A DNA stretch of 64,000 nucleotides from an uncultured Campylobacterales bacterium (lineage in GTDB: Bacteria > Campylobacterota > Campylobacteria > Campylobacterales > Arcobacteraceae), in NCBI GenBank assembly GCA_947494995.1, contig CANLWY010000002.1:186001-250000 (forward strand), written 5' to 3'. Within the stretch, counting starts at the first letter, position 1. Every line of letters starts with the position of its first letter. The notes under the pieces were generated by a model. That model searched no databases, was not told where the DNA came from, and saw only the letters and a list, made by a program, of their open reading frames with translations. Of this stretch, positions 1 through 9,577 are shown piece after piece. Both the position numbers and the translations under genes were made by a program.

Positions 1-1
1 T

Positions 2-805
2 TTAAAAAAGCTTATTTTTAAAGGTACTGCTTTAGAAAATCCATCATCAGGTTCAATTGAAACAATTTCAAATATTGAGTTAAAAGATGTAAAGAAGTTC
101 TTAAATAAAGCACTGGATTTAAACAACTTAATAGTTGTTGTTGGCGGAGATTTTAAATATGATGAAATCATCCCTAAAATTGAAGATGCAATAGATACTC
201 TTCAAGCAAAAAATAAAAATAGTTTTGAAAAAATATCAATTACAAATGAAAATAAAACAAAAACTGTTTTAAAAGAGACGGAACAAGCTTATATATACTT
301 TGGAAGTCCATTTGAGGCTGATGTTAAAGATAAAGATGCGTATATGGCAAAAGTTGCTTCTTTTATTTTAGGTGGAAGTGGATTTGGTTCAAGACTTATG
401 GAAGAGATTAGAGTTAAAAGAGGTTTAGCTTATTCTGCTTATGGATATGTATCAATGAATAAATCGCACTCTTATTTTACAGGATATTTACAAACAAAAC
501 TTGAAAGTGCTGATGAAGCAAAAGAGTTAGTTCAAACTATTGTAAAAGAGTTTGTAAAAAATGGTGTTACTGAAGATGAATTAGAGTCAGCTAAAAAGTT
601 TTTATTAGGAAGTGAACCTTTAAGAACAGAAACACTATCTCAAAGATTAAATAGAGCATTTACTTTATATTACAGAGGTTTAGAGCAAAACCATACAGAA
701 ATAGAGTTAGAACAAATAGAAAATCTTAAATTAGAAGCTTTAAACAAATATATAAAATCTCATAATGAGATTAAAAATTTATCATTTTCAATTGTAAGGA
801 AATAG
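2..805 (+). CDS. M16 family zinc peptidase, C-terminal part (5' end outside window)
   Basis: The reading frame is open from base 2 to the TAG at 803-805, so this is the last 267 residues of a gene that starts upstream of the window. The stretch [20 protein letters not shown], followed by an AYSAYGY-like segment, is the signature of the C-terminal M16 (insulinase/pitrilysin-like) domain, which forms half of the clam-shell chamber. The HxxEH zinc motif lies in the N-terminal half of these proteins, so whether this copy is catalytic cannot be seen here. The next gene starts 1 base after the stop, so the two are probably co-transcribed. An ATG at 344 is internal to the frame and not a start. Confidence 0.85.
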   Translation, partial: LKKLIFKGTALENPSSGSIETISNIELKDVKKFLNKALDLNNLIVVVGGDFKYDEIIPKIEDAIDTLQAKNKNSFEKISITNENKTKTVLKETEQAYIYFGSPFEADVKDKDAYMAKVASFILGGSGFGSRLMEEIRVKRGLAYSAYGYVSMNKSHSYFTGYLQTKLESADEAKELVQTIVKEFVKNGVTEDELESAKKFLLGSEPLRTETLSQRLNRAFTLYYRGLEQNHTEIELEQIENLKLEALNKYIKSHNEIKNLSFSIVRK

Positions 806-806
806 T

Positions 807-2006
807 TTGATAAGATATTCGATTAGTCCTACTAAGGATATGAGCCTTAGCGAGTTGAGACTTGCTATTTTTAGTTATATATTATCAAAGCAACAAGACG
901 AAGCTTTGCTAATTAGAATTGATGATATTCAAAAAGAGAATAATATTGAAGGAAAAGAGAAAGAGATTTTAGAAATGTTAAGTCTTTTTTCTATTGATTA
1001 TTTAAATTGTGTTTATCAAAGTGAAAACTTTAAATATCATCAAAAATTAGCAATGCAGTTAATGTCACAAAAGAAAGCATTTGCCTGTTTTTGTTCGGAA
1101 GAAAAACTATCTGAACTTGATGAGTATGATGATTTTTGTTCAACTTTATCAGATGAAACAGTATTAAATTGTAATGCGCCTTTTACTGTTAGAATTAAAA
1201 GACCAGAAAAAAATAAAAAACCTTTTAACTTTGATTCTTTTGTTATTTTAAATCATGAAAAAACACCTGTTCAAACATATGCGAGTGCTGTTGATGATAT
1301 GATTACAAACGTTTCAACTGTTATTTCAAATGAGAATGAATCAGCTTCCGCAAAACAGATTCATGTAAGAAATGCATTAAATTATGATAAGAAAATTGAG
1401 TATATTTCAATTCCTGATATTAATGAAGATAATTCTTCTGTGAAGTGGCTTATAGAAGAAGGTTTCTTGCCAAGTGCAATTGCAAACTATCTTGTTGTTG
1501 TAGGAAATGAAACTCCAAGTGATTTTTTTAGTTTAGAAGAAGCGATTAAATGGTTTGATATTACAAAAATTTCAGAGGATAATTTATCTTTTGATATAAA
1601 AAAATTAAAAACTATAAATAAAAAACATCTTGAAGATATTGATGAAATGAGACTTTCAAAGATTTTGGGTTTTGCAGATTCTGATATAGGAAAACTTGCT
1701 AAACTATTTTTAGAAGAAGCTAATACTATTAATGAAATTAAATCTAAGATATCTCTTTTCTTTGCTTCAAAAACAACTTGTGAAGGTTTTGAAGAAGAGT
1801 TTGAGAAGATAAAAAAATCTCTTAAAACCGCACCTTTTATTAATGATTTTGAAGAATTAAAAAAATACATTACTGAGAAAACTGCTTTAAAAGAAGAAGA
1901 GTTCTCCAAACCATTAAGATATATCTTAACAGGACAAAATAATGGACCTGAACTTTGTAAGATATATCCTTTAATTAAAAACTATTTAGGGGAGATTATA
2001 AAATGA
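807..2006 (+). CDS. Glutamyl-tRNA synthetase-like protein lacking HIGH and KMSKS motifs
   Basis: This 399-residue protein starts at a TTG one base after the previous stop. Its layout follows bacterial GluRS: an N-terminal [18 protein letters not shown] segment aligns with the canonical RFAPSPTGxLHIGGLRTA, and the later [17 protein letters not shown] and [16 protein letters not shown] segments align with the anticodon-side half. However, the HIG triad is replaced by S-L-S (residues 13-15), and where KLSKR/KMSKS should lie, before the GFLP segment, the sequence reads [12 protein letters not shown]. Both ATP-handling signatures of class I synthetases are therefore gone. It is also shorter than the usual 460-490 residues. 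It is probably a non-aminoacylating paralogue; a true GluRS should be encoded elsewhere. Its stop overlaps the yggT start by 4 bases. Confidence 0.75.
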   Translation: MIRYSISPTKDMSLSELRLAIFSYILSKQQDEALLIRIDDIQKENNIEGKEKEILEMLSLFSIDYLNCVYQSENFKYHQKLAMQLMSQKKAFACFCSEEKLSELDEYDDFCSTLSDETVLNCNAPFTVRIKRPEKNKKPFNFDSFVILNHEKTPVQTYASAVDDMITNVSTVISNENESASAKQIHVRNALNYDKKIEYISIPDINEDNSSVKWLIEEGFLPSAIANYLVVVGNETPSDFFSLEEAIKWFDITKISEDNLSFDIKKLKTINKKHLEDIDEMRLSKILGFADSDIGKLAKLFLEEANTINEIKSKISLFFASKTTCEGFEEEFEKIKKSLKTAPFINDFEELKKYITEKTALKEEEFSKPLRYILTGQNNGPELCKIYPLIKNYLGEIIK

Positions 2007-2281
2007 TAGACGCATTAATTGGTTCAATATTTACTGTTATATTAACTGTTGTTTCACTTTATAAGTGGGTAATTATTATATCAGCGCTTTTAACATGGGT
2101 TAAGCCTGATCCTTATAACCCAATTGTACAAATGCTTTATAGATTAACAGAACCTGCTTATGCACTTGTAAGAAGATTTGTACCAACAGTATTTGGAGGT
2201 ATGGATTTAGCGCCACTTATTGTAATCTTTGTTCTAATCTTCCTTGAAACATTCTTAGGAAGACTATTTTTAGGAATGTAA
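2003..2281 (+). CDS. YggT family integral membrane protein
   Basis: A 92-residue protein with two long hydrophobic segments separated by a loop with the family pattern [20 protein letters not shown], then [12 protein letters not shown] and a second membrane stretch rich in I, V, F and L. This is a single YGGT repeat (DUF-type inner-membrane protein). The family is linked to osmotic-shock tolerance in some bacteria and to cell-envelope or division factors in others; the role here is not known. ATG at 2003 overlaps the end of the GluRS-like gene (ATGA-type coupling) and the slt-like gene begins 2 bases after its stop. Confidence 0.85.
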   Translation: MIDALIGSIFTVILTVVSLYKWVIIISALLTWVKPDPYNPIVQMLYRLTEPAYALVRRFVPTVFGGMDLAPLIVIFVLIFLETFLGRLFLGM

Positions 2282-2283
2282 AA

Positions 2284-3768
2284 ATGAAAAAACTTCTATT
2301 ACCTTTTTGTTTAACTACTTTAGTATTTTCAAATGAAGTAGTAGAGGTTGATGTTTCAAATATTCAAAAATCTAAAGCTCCTTTAGATATGAATTATTTA
2401 AAAACATTAAAAAAAGACAACACTAGAGATTTTTATATAAATGAGTATTTAAAAGGTGATATTACTTCAAATCAAGCTTTTGAAATACTCTCATTAATAG
2501 ATAAAATGAGCGATAAACTCTTTTTTAATTTTGCAAAACAGTATGAACATGATGAAACTTTAGCAGTTGCACAATGTATGAATATGGATACAAAAGAGTT
2601 GGTTGAATCTTATGCCGATTGTATTGTATCAGGTCTTTCAATAAAAGAGATGTCAACTTTATCTGCAATAGATTTAGACTTAATTAAACAAAAAACTTCA
2701 CAAAAGTACCCTACTTTTGTAAAAAAATTAAAAGTTGTATCCTCATCTATTCCTTTTACAAAACTAATTGTTCAAAGAAAAGATGAGTTTTATCATATCT
2801 ATTTAAATGTAAATGAAGAGTTTAGAACCAAGTATTTTAATTATAAATTACCTAAAAGAACTTTTAATAAGATATTTGTAGATAAGAAAAAATTTAATGA
2901 ATTTTTACAAGTAACTTTAACAAATCCAAAACTAGATATGCTTCATAAATCTTTACATGGATTAGATGATAGTGAACTTAATTTCAATTCCTCTTTTCTC
3001 TTAGCTTTAAATGCTATTAGATTAAATGATATTAATGAAGCTAATAAGTATTTAAATAATGCCGTTTTAAAGACTCAAGATATAAAACTTTTAGACAAAA
3101 TCAAGTTTTGGCAGTATCAAATTTTAAAAGAGAGTTCAATTTTAGAAGAGTTAGCAAATAGTTCGGATATAAATTTTTATTCATATTTTGCAAATGAAAC
3201 TTTAGAAAAAGATATAGATTATAGTTCTTTTTTACAACAAATAGAACTCTTTGACTTACAATTAAAAGAGTATGATATAAATAGAGTTGCCCTACTTTAT
3301 GCAATTGCAAAAACCAAATCAAATTTTGAATCTAAGAAAATATCAAATGATTTTGAAGTAGGAATTCTTCAGTTGAAACCTTCTATAATAAAAACACTTT
3401 CAAGTGCTTTAGAGCTTGAGTACAATTTAGAAGATCAATTTTTAGATGAACATAGTATAAAGTTTGCAAATATCCATCTAAATAGTCTTGAAAAAAGTTT
3501 TAAAGATCCTTTATCTCTATCTTTAGCTTTTGATTCAGAGACTGAGTTTATAAATAAAAAATTAAGTAATGATTCTTTTACAAAAAATAGTTATGAACCT
3601 TTTTTCTCTTTAGAGTTAATACTAAATGAAAAAAAAGAGATAAAAAAAGAGTTTATGCTTTATTATGTTTTATATTATAATAGTTTAGTTAAAAAGAAAA
3701 AAGAGAAAATCTCTTTAATCTCTATTTCTCAAAGTTTAAACTTGTCTGACCAAAAACAGGGTGAATAA
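2284..3768 (+). CDS. Slt-like soluble lytic transglycosylase homologue with the catalytic Glu replaced
   Basis: A 494-residue secreted protein with a short N-terminal signal sequence (MKKLLLPFCLTTLVFS). The middle is all-helical, like the U-shaped superhelix of Slt proteins. The C-terminal part has the pattern LLYAIAKTKSNF followed by GILQLKPS, which lines up with AIARQESxW and GLMQxMP of family 23 lytic transglycosylases. In that alignment the catalytic Glu (of the ES pair) is Lys345 (codon AAA at 3316-3318) while the following Ser346 is kept. Cleavage of peptidoglycan by the usual mechanism is therefore doubtful; a binding or scaffold role in the periplasm is an alternative. It ends by overlapping the convergent lipoprotein gene by 47 bases. 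Confidence 0.65.
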   Translation: MKKLLLPFCLTTLVFSNEVVEVDVSNIQKSKAPLDMNYLKTLKKDNTRDFYINEYLKGDITSNQAFEILSLIDKMSDKLFFNFAKQYEHDETLAVAQCMNMDTKELVESYADCIVSGLSIKEMSTLSAIDLDLIKQKTSQKYPTFVKKLKVVSSSIPFTKLIVQRKDEFYHIYLNVNEEFRTKYFNYKLPKRTFNKIFVDKKKFNEFLQVTLTNPKLDMLHKSLHGLDDSELNFNSSFLLALNAIRLNDINEANKYLNNAVLKTQDIKLLDKIKFWQYQILKESSILEELANSSDINFYSYFANETLEKDIDYSSFLQQIELFDLQLKEYDINRVALLYAIAKTKSNFESKKISNDFEVGILQLKPSIIKTLSSALELEYNLEDQFLDEHSIKFANIHLNSLEKSFKDPLSLSLAFDSETEFINKKLSNDSFTKNSYEPFFSLELILNEKKEIKKEFMLYYVLYYNSLVKKKKEKISLISISQSLNLSDQKQGE

Positions 3769-4210
3769 GCTTAATATTTAAATTTTGAGATTCATCTTTA
3801 TTTCCAGAATGTACTAAATAATATTTGGCCCAAGAGTTTTTTAAAGGAATTTTTTTTACGAACTCAGAGTTTTTATCTAGTTCTACAATATTTTTAGGTT
3901 TTTTATTATTTATAAGTAGTTTAAACCTATTTTCTTTAAGATTTTGATTGTCTCTATTTACTATATGAACGCCTATTATAAAACTGTCTAATTTTTCTGA
4001 TTCATATTTTTTATCAATTTTATTTAAATATGTAGCAAATATCATTGCTGCAGGCTCTTTTTTGTAAATTATATCTCTTTTTTTTGTATATTGAATTGCA
4101 GCTGCACTAATAGGATCATTTTCAAAATGATTTAAAGCAGTAGTTTTTGGACCACAACCTGTTAGTGATAATGCTAAAATGCTAATAAAAAATAGATAGC
4201 TTTTTTTCAT
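3722..4210 (-). CDS. Putative lipoprotein
   Basis: A 162-residue protein with a lipoprotein signal peptide: KK at the N-terminus, a hydrophobic stretch and a lipobox LTGC with Cys19. The mature part is charged and mixed alpha/beta (for example KKPKNIVELDKNSEFVKKIP, WAKYYLVH) and I do not recognise a domain. It is convergent with, and overlaps the 3' end of, the Slt-like gene. A lipoprotein at this place between slt and mobB is, as far as I recall, also present in Campylobacter, which suggests it is a real conserved gene. Function unknown; membrane-anchored, probably periplasmic face. Confidence 0.75.
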   Translation of the reverse strand: MKKSYLFFISILALSLTGCGPKTTALNHFENDPISAAAIQYTKKRDIIYKKEPAAMIFATYLNKIDKKYESEKLDSFIIGVHIVNRDNQNLKENRFKLLINNKKPKNIVELDKNSEFVKKIPLKNSWAKYYLVHSGNKDESQNLNIKLIHPVFGQTSLNFEK

Positions 4211-4288
4211 AAAAATATCTCCAAGTAATTGATAGGTGGTATTCTACACTAAAGTTTCTTTAACCATCATTTGGATAAAATCACCCCT

Positions 4289-4792
4289 ATGAATAAGAAA
4301 TATAAAAAACTAGCAGTGGCTTTTAGTGGACCTTCAAATAGTGGGAAAACAACTCTTGTTGTAAAGGTATCAACTATCTTACAATCAAAAGGTTTCAAAG
4401 TATGTATTGTTAAGCATGATCCAAAGGATAAAGCGCGATTTGATAAACCTGGTAAAGATAGTGACAAGTTTACACAAACAGGTGCAGATGTTGCGGTGGT
4501 AAGTCCTTCAAGGACTACCTTGTTTAAACAAGAAAGCTCTACAATAGATGAAATGATTAATCTTTTTGGAAACTTTGATTATCTATTAGTTGAAGGATTA
4601 AAAACTTTACCGTTGCCTAGAGTATCAGTTTTTAGAAATAAACTTGATGAATCTTATTTTACTGTTACTGATGCAATAGCTCATGATGAGACTATAAAAT
4701 CAGATGATATTCCATCTAATATTGATAAATTAGATTTAAACAATCCCGAGGAAATTGTTTCTTGGATTGAAAACCATGCAAAGAGAGTTTAA
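4289..4792 (+). CDS. mobB: Molybdopterin-guanine dinucleotide biosynthesis adaptor MobB
   Basis: A 167-residue P-loop protein. The Walker A motif GPSNSGKTT lies at residues 14-22, followed by the MobB pattern [10 protein letters not shown], then [13 protein letters not shown], and [18 protein letters not shown] in the second half. MobB is a GTP-binding adaptor that helps MobA attach GMP to the molybdenum cofactor. I prefer the ATG at 4289; an in-frame TTG at 4271 would add six residues that do not resemble the family. The stop TAA shares its last A with the ATG of fbp, so the genes are translationally coupled. Confidence 0.9.
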   Translation: MNKKYKKLAVAFSGPSNSGKTTLVVKVSTILQSKGFKVCIVKHDPKDKARFDKPGKDSDKFTQTGADVAVVSPSRTTLFKQESSTIDEMINLFGNFDYLLVEGLKTLPLPRVSVFRNKLDESYFTVTDAIAHDETIKSDDIPSNIDKLDLNNPEEIVSWIENHAKRV

Positions 4793-5640
4793 TGAAAGAG
4801 ATAATAGAAGCAATTGAAGTTGCAAGTATTGAGATTAAAAAAATCATAGACCTAGGTGATACTGGGAAGAGTGAACAAGAAAACTCTACTGGTGATACTC
4901 AATTAAAACTTGATATTGCAAGTGATATTGTAATTGAAAATATTTTTAAAACGATCCCTTCTATAAAAGCAATTGTAAGTGAAGAGCAAGAGGCTATAGT
5001 GCCTTTAAATGAAGATGGCGAGTATTTAATTGCATATGATCCATTGGATGGCTCATCATTAGTTGATGTAAATCTTTCTGTAGGTTCTATTTATGGAATC
5101 TATAAAGATGATTTTACAGCAGAAAATATTATAGCCTCTATTTATGTTGTTTTTGGACCAAGAATTGAGATGGTTATAGCAGCTGATAATTGCGTAAAAA
5201 TGTATAGACTTTTTAATGGTCAATTTAACTTTACTCAAGATATTAAAATGAATAAAAAAGGTATTTTAAATGCTACTGGTTCTACTCAAATGTGTTGGCC
5301 TGAACATCATAAAAAGTTATTAAAGTCTATGTATGATGATGGGTACTATTTAAGGTATTCAGGTGGTATGGTTCCTGATTTACATCAAATCTTATTAAAA
5401 GGTGGAGGACTTTTCTCTTATCCTGGAACTACAGATAAACCAAAAGGAAAGTTAAGACAACTTTTTGAGGTTTTCCCTTTTGCATTAGCTTATGAATTTG
5501 CTGGTGGTGCTGCAACTGATGGATTTGGAAGAGTTTTAGAAATTGAAACTACTCATATTCATGACACGACACCATGTTTCTTTGGTTCAGAAGATGAAGT
5601 AAATAGAGTAATAGAAGTTTATAAAGAACATGCAGAGTAA
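4792..5640 (+). CDS. fbp: Fructose-1,6-bisphosphatase class I
   Basis: A 282-residue protein with the metal site motifs of class I FBPase: SEEQE at 63-67, DPLDGSSL at 83-90 and the C-terminal [20 protein letters not shown]-type segment that carries the last metal-binding Glu. It removes the 1-phosphate of fructose-1,6-bisphosphate in gluconeogenesis, in the cytosol. This fits the oxaloacetate decarboxylase/PEP carboxykinase genes further on: the organism appears to build sugars from C4 acids. It is a little shorter than the enterobacterial enzyme (about 330), as is common in this phylum. It overlaps mobB by one base and the next small gene by 11 bases. Confidence 0.93.
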   Translation: MKEIIEAIEVASIEIKKIIDLGDTGKSEQENSTGDTQLKLDIASDIVIENIFKTIPSIKAIVSEEQEAIVPLNEDGEYLIAYDPLDGSSLVDVNLSVGSIYGIYKDDFTAENIIASIYVVFGPRIEMVIAADNCVKMYRLFNGQFNFTQDIKMNKKGILNATGSTQMCWPEHHKKLLKSMYDDGYYLRYSGGMVPDLHQILLKGGGLFSYPGTTDKPKGKLRQLFEVFPFALAYEFAGGAATDGFGRVLEIETTHIHDTTPCFFGSEDEVNRVIEVYKEHAE

Positions 5641-5830
5641 TCAAGAAAACGATGAATGGGATAAAAAACTAGATATTAAGCTTGAAGAGCTTAAAAGTTG
5701 TCAAGTTTCAAACAATTTAAAATCATGTAATCCTTGTGAAAAGTTTTTTGATTGTGAACTTAGAAAAAAATATGTAATTGCTGTTTATGAGTCTATGAAT
5801 AAAGGCTCTGGCGGTGGATTTGAATTTTAA
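5630..5830 (+). CDS. Small conserved four-cysteine protein
   Basis: A 66-residue protein starting inside the 3' end of fbp. It has a charged N-terminal helix ([16 protein letters not shown]) and four cysteines, C24, C33, C36 and C42, in a C-x8-C-x2-C-x5-C arrangement, then a Gly-rich tail (GSGGGFEF). The cysteine spacing could hold a metal ion. I do not know a function. A small gene at the same spot between fbp and metG exists in Campylobacter as far as I recall, which supports it being real. No signal peptide, so cytosolic. Confidence 0.7.
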   Translation: MQSNQENDEWDKKLDIKLEELKSCQVSNNLKSCNPCEKFFDCELRKKYVIAVYESMNKGSGGGFEF

Positions 5831-5856
5831 TTAAAATATTATAAAGAGGTAATTTT

Positions 5857-7815
5857 ATGGAAAATAGTTGTAAGAATGTTTATATTACTACTCCAATTTA
5901 TTATGTGAATGATGTTGCACACATTGGTCACGCTTATACTACAATTATTGCAGATATGTTAGCAAGATATTCAAGACTAACAGGAGCAAAGACATTTTTC
6001 TTAACTGGTACAGATGAACATGGACAAAAGATTGCACAAAGTGCTGAACAAAGAGGCCGAACAGCACAAGAGTATGCTGATGAAGTATCTGGAAAGTTTA
6101 GAGCTTTATGGGATGATTTTGATATTTCATATGATAAATTTATTAGAACTACTGATACTGAACATAAGATTGGTGTTCAAAAAGCTTTTGAAACAATGTT
6201 CAATAAAGGTGATATCTATAAAGGTGACTATGAAGGTTTTTATTGTGTATCATGTGAGACATTCTTTACTGAAAAACAGTTAATTGATGAACAATTTTGT
6301 CCCGATTGTGGAAGACCTACTTCTATAGTAAAAGAAGAGAGTTATTTCTTTAAATTATCTAAATATGAAGATAAACTAATTGAATGGTATGAGCAAAATG
6401 AAGATTGTATTTTACCAAGAGCAAAGAAAAACGAAATTGTTAACTTTGTAAAAGGTGGATTAAGAGATTTATCTATTTCTAGAACTTCATTTGATTGGGG
6501 TGTAAAACTACCTGAATCTATGAATGAACCAGAACATGTAATGTATGTTTGGTTAGATGCTTTAATGAATTATGTTACTGCATTAGGATATGGAAAAGAT
6601 GAAGAGAATATGGAGTTTTGGCCTGCAACTTCTCATTTAGTTGGAAAAGATATTTTAAGATTTCACTCAATTTATTGGCCAGCATTTTTAATGTCTTTAG
6701 ACTTACCTTTACCAAAGCATATTGCAGCTCATGGATGGTGGACTAGAGATGGTGAAAAAATGTCTAAATCAAAAGGAAATGTTGTAAATCCTAAAGAAGT
6801 AGCAGATGCTTATGGCTTAGATGCATTTAGATATTTCATGTTAAGAGAAGTTCCTTTTGGACAAGATGGTGACTTTTCTCAAAAAGCATTAATGGATAGA
6901 ATTAATTCTGATTTAGGAAATGACTTAGGAAACTTATTAAATAGAATCTCTGGTATGTCAGGGAAATATTTTGATTTTAAAGTTACTTCACAAGATGTAG
7001 AGAAGTTTCATAAAAAAGAACTAGAAGAAGTAGAAGCTATTTTAGATAATGTAGAAGACTACTTATACAAAATGCAAATTAATAGATACTTAGAAGATAT
7101 TTGGAAAGTATTAACAATTGCAAATAAAGCAATTGGTGATTATGAGCCTTGGGCTAAGATGAAAGAAGGTAAAGAAGATGAAGCAATGGCATTAGTAGCA
7201 CTTATTACTAATATCATGGCAAGAGTAGCTCTACTTTTAGATTCTGTTATGCCAGAAAAAATTTCTAAAATTGCGGCATCTTTAGGAATTGAAATTACAA
7301 CAGAGAATTACACTAAATTTCTTAAAAATAAAGAGTTATTAGCTGATACTACTATTACTAAAGTAGAGCAACTTTTCCCAAGAATTGAAGAAATTCTTCT
7401 AGAGCAATCAAAACCTGCCGAAGTTTCAAAAGCTGAGCCTGAGCAAAAAGCAGAAGCAAAGAAAGAAGAAAAAAATGAAGAAGTTGACAATTTAATTACA
7501 ATTGATAAGTTTTTTGAAACTACTTTAAAAGTAGGAACAATTGTAGAAGCTGAAGAAGTTCCAAAATCTAAAAAACTTTTAAAATTACAAGTTGATTTAG
7601 GTGAAGGAAAAAACAGACAAATTTTAGCTGGAATCAAAGAGTTTTATAATGCAGCAGATTTAGTTGGAACACAAGCTTGTGTAGTTGCAAATCTTAAACC
7701 TGCAAAACTTATGGGAATGCTAAGTGAAGGAATGCTTATGGCTGCAAAAGATGAAAATGGTTTATCTTTAATAAGACCAGAAGCACCTAAAAAAATTGGA
7801 ACTAAAATAAGCTAG
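5857..7815 (+). CDS. metG: Methionyl-tRNA synthetase
   Basis: A 652-residue class I synthetase charging tRNA-Met. The HIGH motif is HIGH at 22-25, a CxxC...CxxC zinc knuckle sits at C130/C133 and C148/C151, and KMSKS is at 301-305. The anticodon-binding helical domain follows, then a Lys/Glu-rich linker (about residues 520-545) and a C-terminal tRNA-binding OB domain (Trbp111-like: FFETTLKVGTIVEAEEVP), which in other bacteria makes the enzyme a dimer. A good ribosome site (AAAGAGG) stands upstream of the ATG. The stop TAG shares its G with the GTG start of the next gene. Confidence 0.97.
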   Translation: MENSCKNVYITTPIYYVNDVAHIGHAYTTIIADMLARYSRLTGAKTFFLTGTDEHGQKIAQSAEQRGRTAQEYADEVSGKFRALWDDFDISYDKFIRTTDTEHKIGVQKAFETMFNKGDIYKGDYEGFYCVSCETFFTEKQLIDEQFCPDCGRPTSIVKEESYFFKLSKYEDKLIEWYEQNEDCILPRAKKNEIVNFVKGGLRDLSISRTSFDWGVKLPESMNEPEHVMYVWLDALMNYVTALGYGKDEENMEFWPATSHLVGKDILRFHSIYWPAFLMSLDLPLPKHIAAHGWWTRDGEKMSKSKGNVVNPKEVADAYGLDAFRYFMLREVPFGQDGDFSQKALMDRINSDLGNDLGNLLNRISGMSGKYFDFKVTSQDVEKFHKKELEEVEAILDNVEDYLYKMQINRYLEDIWKVLTIANKAIGDYEPWAKMKEGKEDEAMALVALITNIMARVALLLDSVMPEKISKIAASLGIEITTENYTKFLKNKELLADTTITKVEQLFPRIEEILLEQSKPAEVSKAEPEQKAEAKKEEKNEEVDNLITIDKFFETTLKVGTIVEAEEVPKSKKLLKLQVDLGEGKNRQILAGIKEFYNAADLVGTQACVVANLKPAKLMGMLSEGMLMAAKDENGLSLIRPEAPKKIGTKIS

Positions 7816-8810
7816 TGCAGATTTCATCTATTCTTGATATTATTGATGGAAGATTACTAAATCATCCATCAATCTCTTTTATATACTCTGTAAAAACAAA
7901 TCCTAGAAAAGTAAGAGAAGGAGATTTGTTTATTGTACAAAATGAAGAGGATATTCCATTAGCTATAGAAAATGGAGCCTTTGCTTTAGTTACAAATAAA
8001 GAAATTGAGCTTAGTGATAAAGAGATTGCTTGGATTTTTGTTGAATCTTTAGAGAATACAATTATAAAACTTGTAAGATATCTTCTTTCAAATAAAAGAC
8101 TTACTGCTTTTTATTGTAATGATGTAACATATGATTTATTTAAAATTTTAAGAAAACCTACAGTACATACAAATATAAAGATTGTTCCTAAGGATTTATC
8201 TAAATTTTTTAAAATACTAGATGATTTAGATGAAAATGACACAATAATATGTTCTAATCAAAAAATTCTCGATTCTATATATCCTGTAAACTTTGATTTT
8301 AATACTAAAGAGTATGATATAAACAACCTTGTTGAACACTCTATTTTTGAAACAACATTCTCTTATCAAGATAAGTATTTTGCAAAATTAAAGATTTCAA
8401 GTTTATATGTCACAGAGTTTTTGGATGTATACTCTTATTTGGGCTTTGATGCTGATTTAAATAAGTTAAAAAAGTTTAATAATTTAAAGCCAATTTTTGT
8501 AGATAAACTCATCAATCACATAGATTTTGGAAGATCAGATAAGTTCTTATTGGCACAAGATAATGATGATTTAGTTTTAAGTGAAGTTCAGTATTTAGAA
8601 AATAAATACAAATATGCAAAGATTTTGTATATAACTACTTCTAATATAGATGATAATAGAAATATCGACTATACATTTATTAATTCATTAGAAGAATTAA
8701 AGGATCATTTAAAGAAGGTTACCTTCAATGCTGTTTATTTTATTGGTGTTAGCTATGATGAACTTTATGAACAAATATCTAAACAAAATAATGAACCTTC
8801 TTTAATATAA
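7815..8810 (+). CDS. Protein with a Mur-ligase-type N-terminal domain but no ligase core
   Basis: A 331-residue protein starting at a GTG that overlaps the last base of metG. Its first about 90 residues follow the N-terminal (UDP-binding) domain of MurE/MurF: SVKTNPRKVREGDLFIVQ, then AIENGAFALVTNK. The ATP-binding GxxGKT core and the C-terminal domain of Mur ligases are absent; the remaining about 240 residues show no P-loop or other motif I recognise. It may be a domain re-used outside peptidoglycan synthesis, or a regulatory relative. Cytosolic by lack of signal. The position directly after metG suggests an old, stable operon. Confidence 0.55.
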   Translation: MQISSILDIIDGRLLNHPSISFIYSVKTNPRKVREGDLFIVQNEEDIPLAIENGAFALVTNKEIELSDKEIAWIFVESLENTIIKLVRYLLSNKRLTAFYCNDVTYDLFKILRKPTVHTNIKIVPKDLSKFFKILDDLDENDTIICSNQKILDSIYPVNFDFNTKEYDINNLVEHSIFETTFSYQDKYFAKLKISSLYVTEFLDVYSYLGFDADLNKLKKFNNLKPIFVDKLINHIDFGRSDKFLLAQDNDDLVLSEVQYLENKYKYAKILYITTSNIDDNRNIDYTFINSLEELKDHLKKVTFNAVYFIGVSYDELYEQISKQNNEPSLI

Positions 8811-8817
8811 ATATTAA

Positions 8818-9474
8818 TTAATAAATCATTCCAAAAGAGCTAACCACTTTACCTACAATAAAAACTTCACTTTTATCTAAGATTTGTATCGGATAGTCTT
8901 TATTATCTGATATAACATCTAGTTTTCCATCTACTCTTCTTTGTATTCTTTTTACAAATAATCCATGTGTTGTAGTAAAGGCATAGATACCATCTCTTGC
9001 AACATCAGTTCGGGTTTTATCTATAAATATGATGTTATCACTGTTTAGTGTTGGTTCCATAGAGTCCCCTACTACATTTATTGCATCAACGTTTTTAAGG
9101 TTTTCTTTTCCTCCCAACATATTTATAAAGTATGGAGGAACTTCAAGACTTTCATAAGAATCATCATTTTCATAGGCACCACCTCCTGCACTAACACTAA
9201 CCTCAGGATAGTATCTAATCCAGTATTTATCAGTAGAATCTACAAGAGAACCTGGGTTTTGATTATAAAGTAACCAGTTGATTGATATCTTTTTTTTTGC
9301 ACAGAAGTCTAATATATTTGAAAAAGGTATCTTCCCTCTATTCTTCATAGTTGCAAAATTTACCTGACTTAAATCTAATGCATTAGCTACATCTTTATCG
9401 AATATCTTTCCATTTTTACCATCTTTACTTAGAATGTCTTTTAGTTTTTCAATTATTTCACTTACAACTAACAT
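8818..9474 (-). CDS. CI/LexA-type repressor with S24 self-cleaving peptidase domain
   Basis: A 218-residue regulator. Residues 1-75 form a CI-repressor-like helix-turn-helix (DKDVANALDLSQVNFATMKN, then ISINWLLYNQ). The C-terminal half is a peptidase S24 domain: the cleavage-site pair Ala96-Gly97 (SVSAGGGA), the nucleophile Ser138 in VVGDSMEPTL and the general-base Lys175 in GLFVKRIQRR. All parts for RecA-stimulated self-cleavage are visible, so it may answer to DNA damage. A strong ribosome site (AGGAG) and a sigma-70-like promoter lie upstream. No phage structural genes are nearby, so it looks like a resident chromosomal regulator. It is divergent from a 31-codon ORF. Confidence 0.85.
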   Translation of the reverse strand: MLVVSEIIEKLKDILSKDGKNGKIFDKDVANALDLSQVNFATMKNRGKIPFSNILDFCAKKKISINWLLYNQNPGSLVDSTDKYWIRYYPEVSVSAGGGAYENDDSYESLEVPPYFINMLGGKENLKNVDAINVVGDSMEPTLNSDNIIFIDKTRTDVARDGIYAFTTTHGLFVKRIQRRVDGKLDVISDNKDYPIQILDKSEVFIVGKVVSSFGMIY

Positions 9475-9492
9475 AAGAACTCCTTTTTTAGA

Positions 9493-9521
9493 ATTATATT
9501 ACAATTTGCAATATTTTTCAA
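9493..9521 (-). promoter_or_regulatory. Sigma-70-like promoter of the S24 repressor gene
   Basis: Read on the minus strand, TTGAAA (9521-9516) and TATAAT (9498-9493) are separated by 17 bases and lie just upstream of the ribosome site and ATG of the repressor at 9474. The same stretch contains the imperfect inverted sequence ATTACAATTTGCAAT, which overlaps the promoter and could be an autoregulatory operator; that last point is inference. Confidence 0.55.
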
Positions 9522-9577
9522 TAGTTTTGAAAAAATATTATAAAATTTGACATATTTTTAGATTGAAGGGATATAAA

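Noticed and set aside
7308-7637. 109-codon minus-strand frame within metG
   Set aside because: Antisense to the tRNA-binding domain and linker of metG; Ser/Phe-rich composition comes from the complement of Glu/Lys-rich coding DNA.
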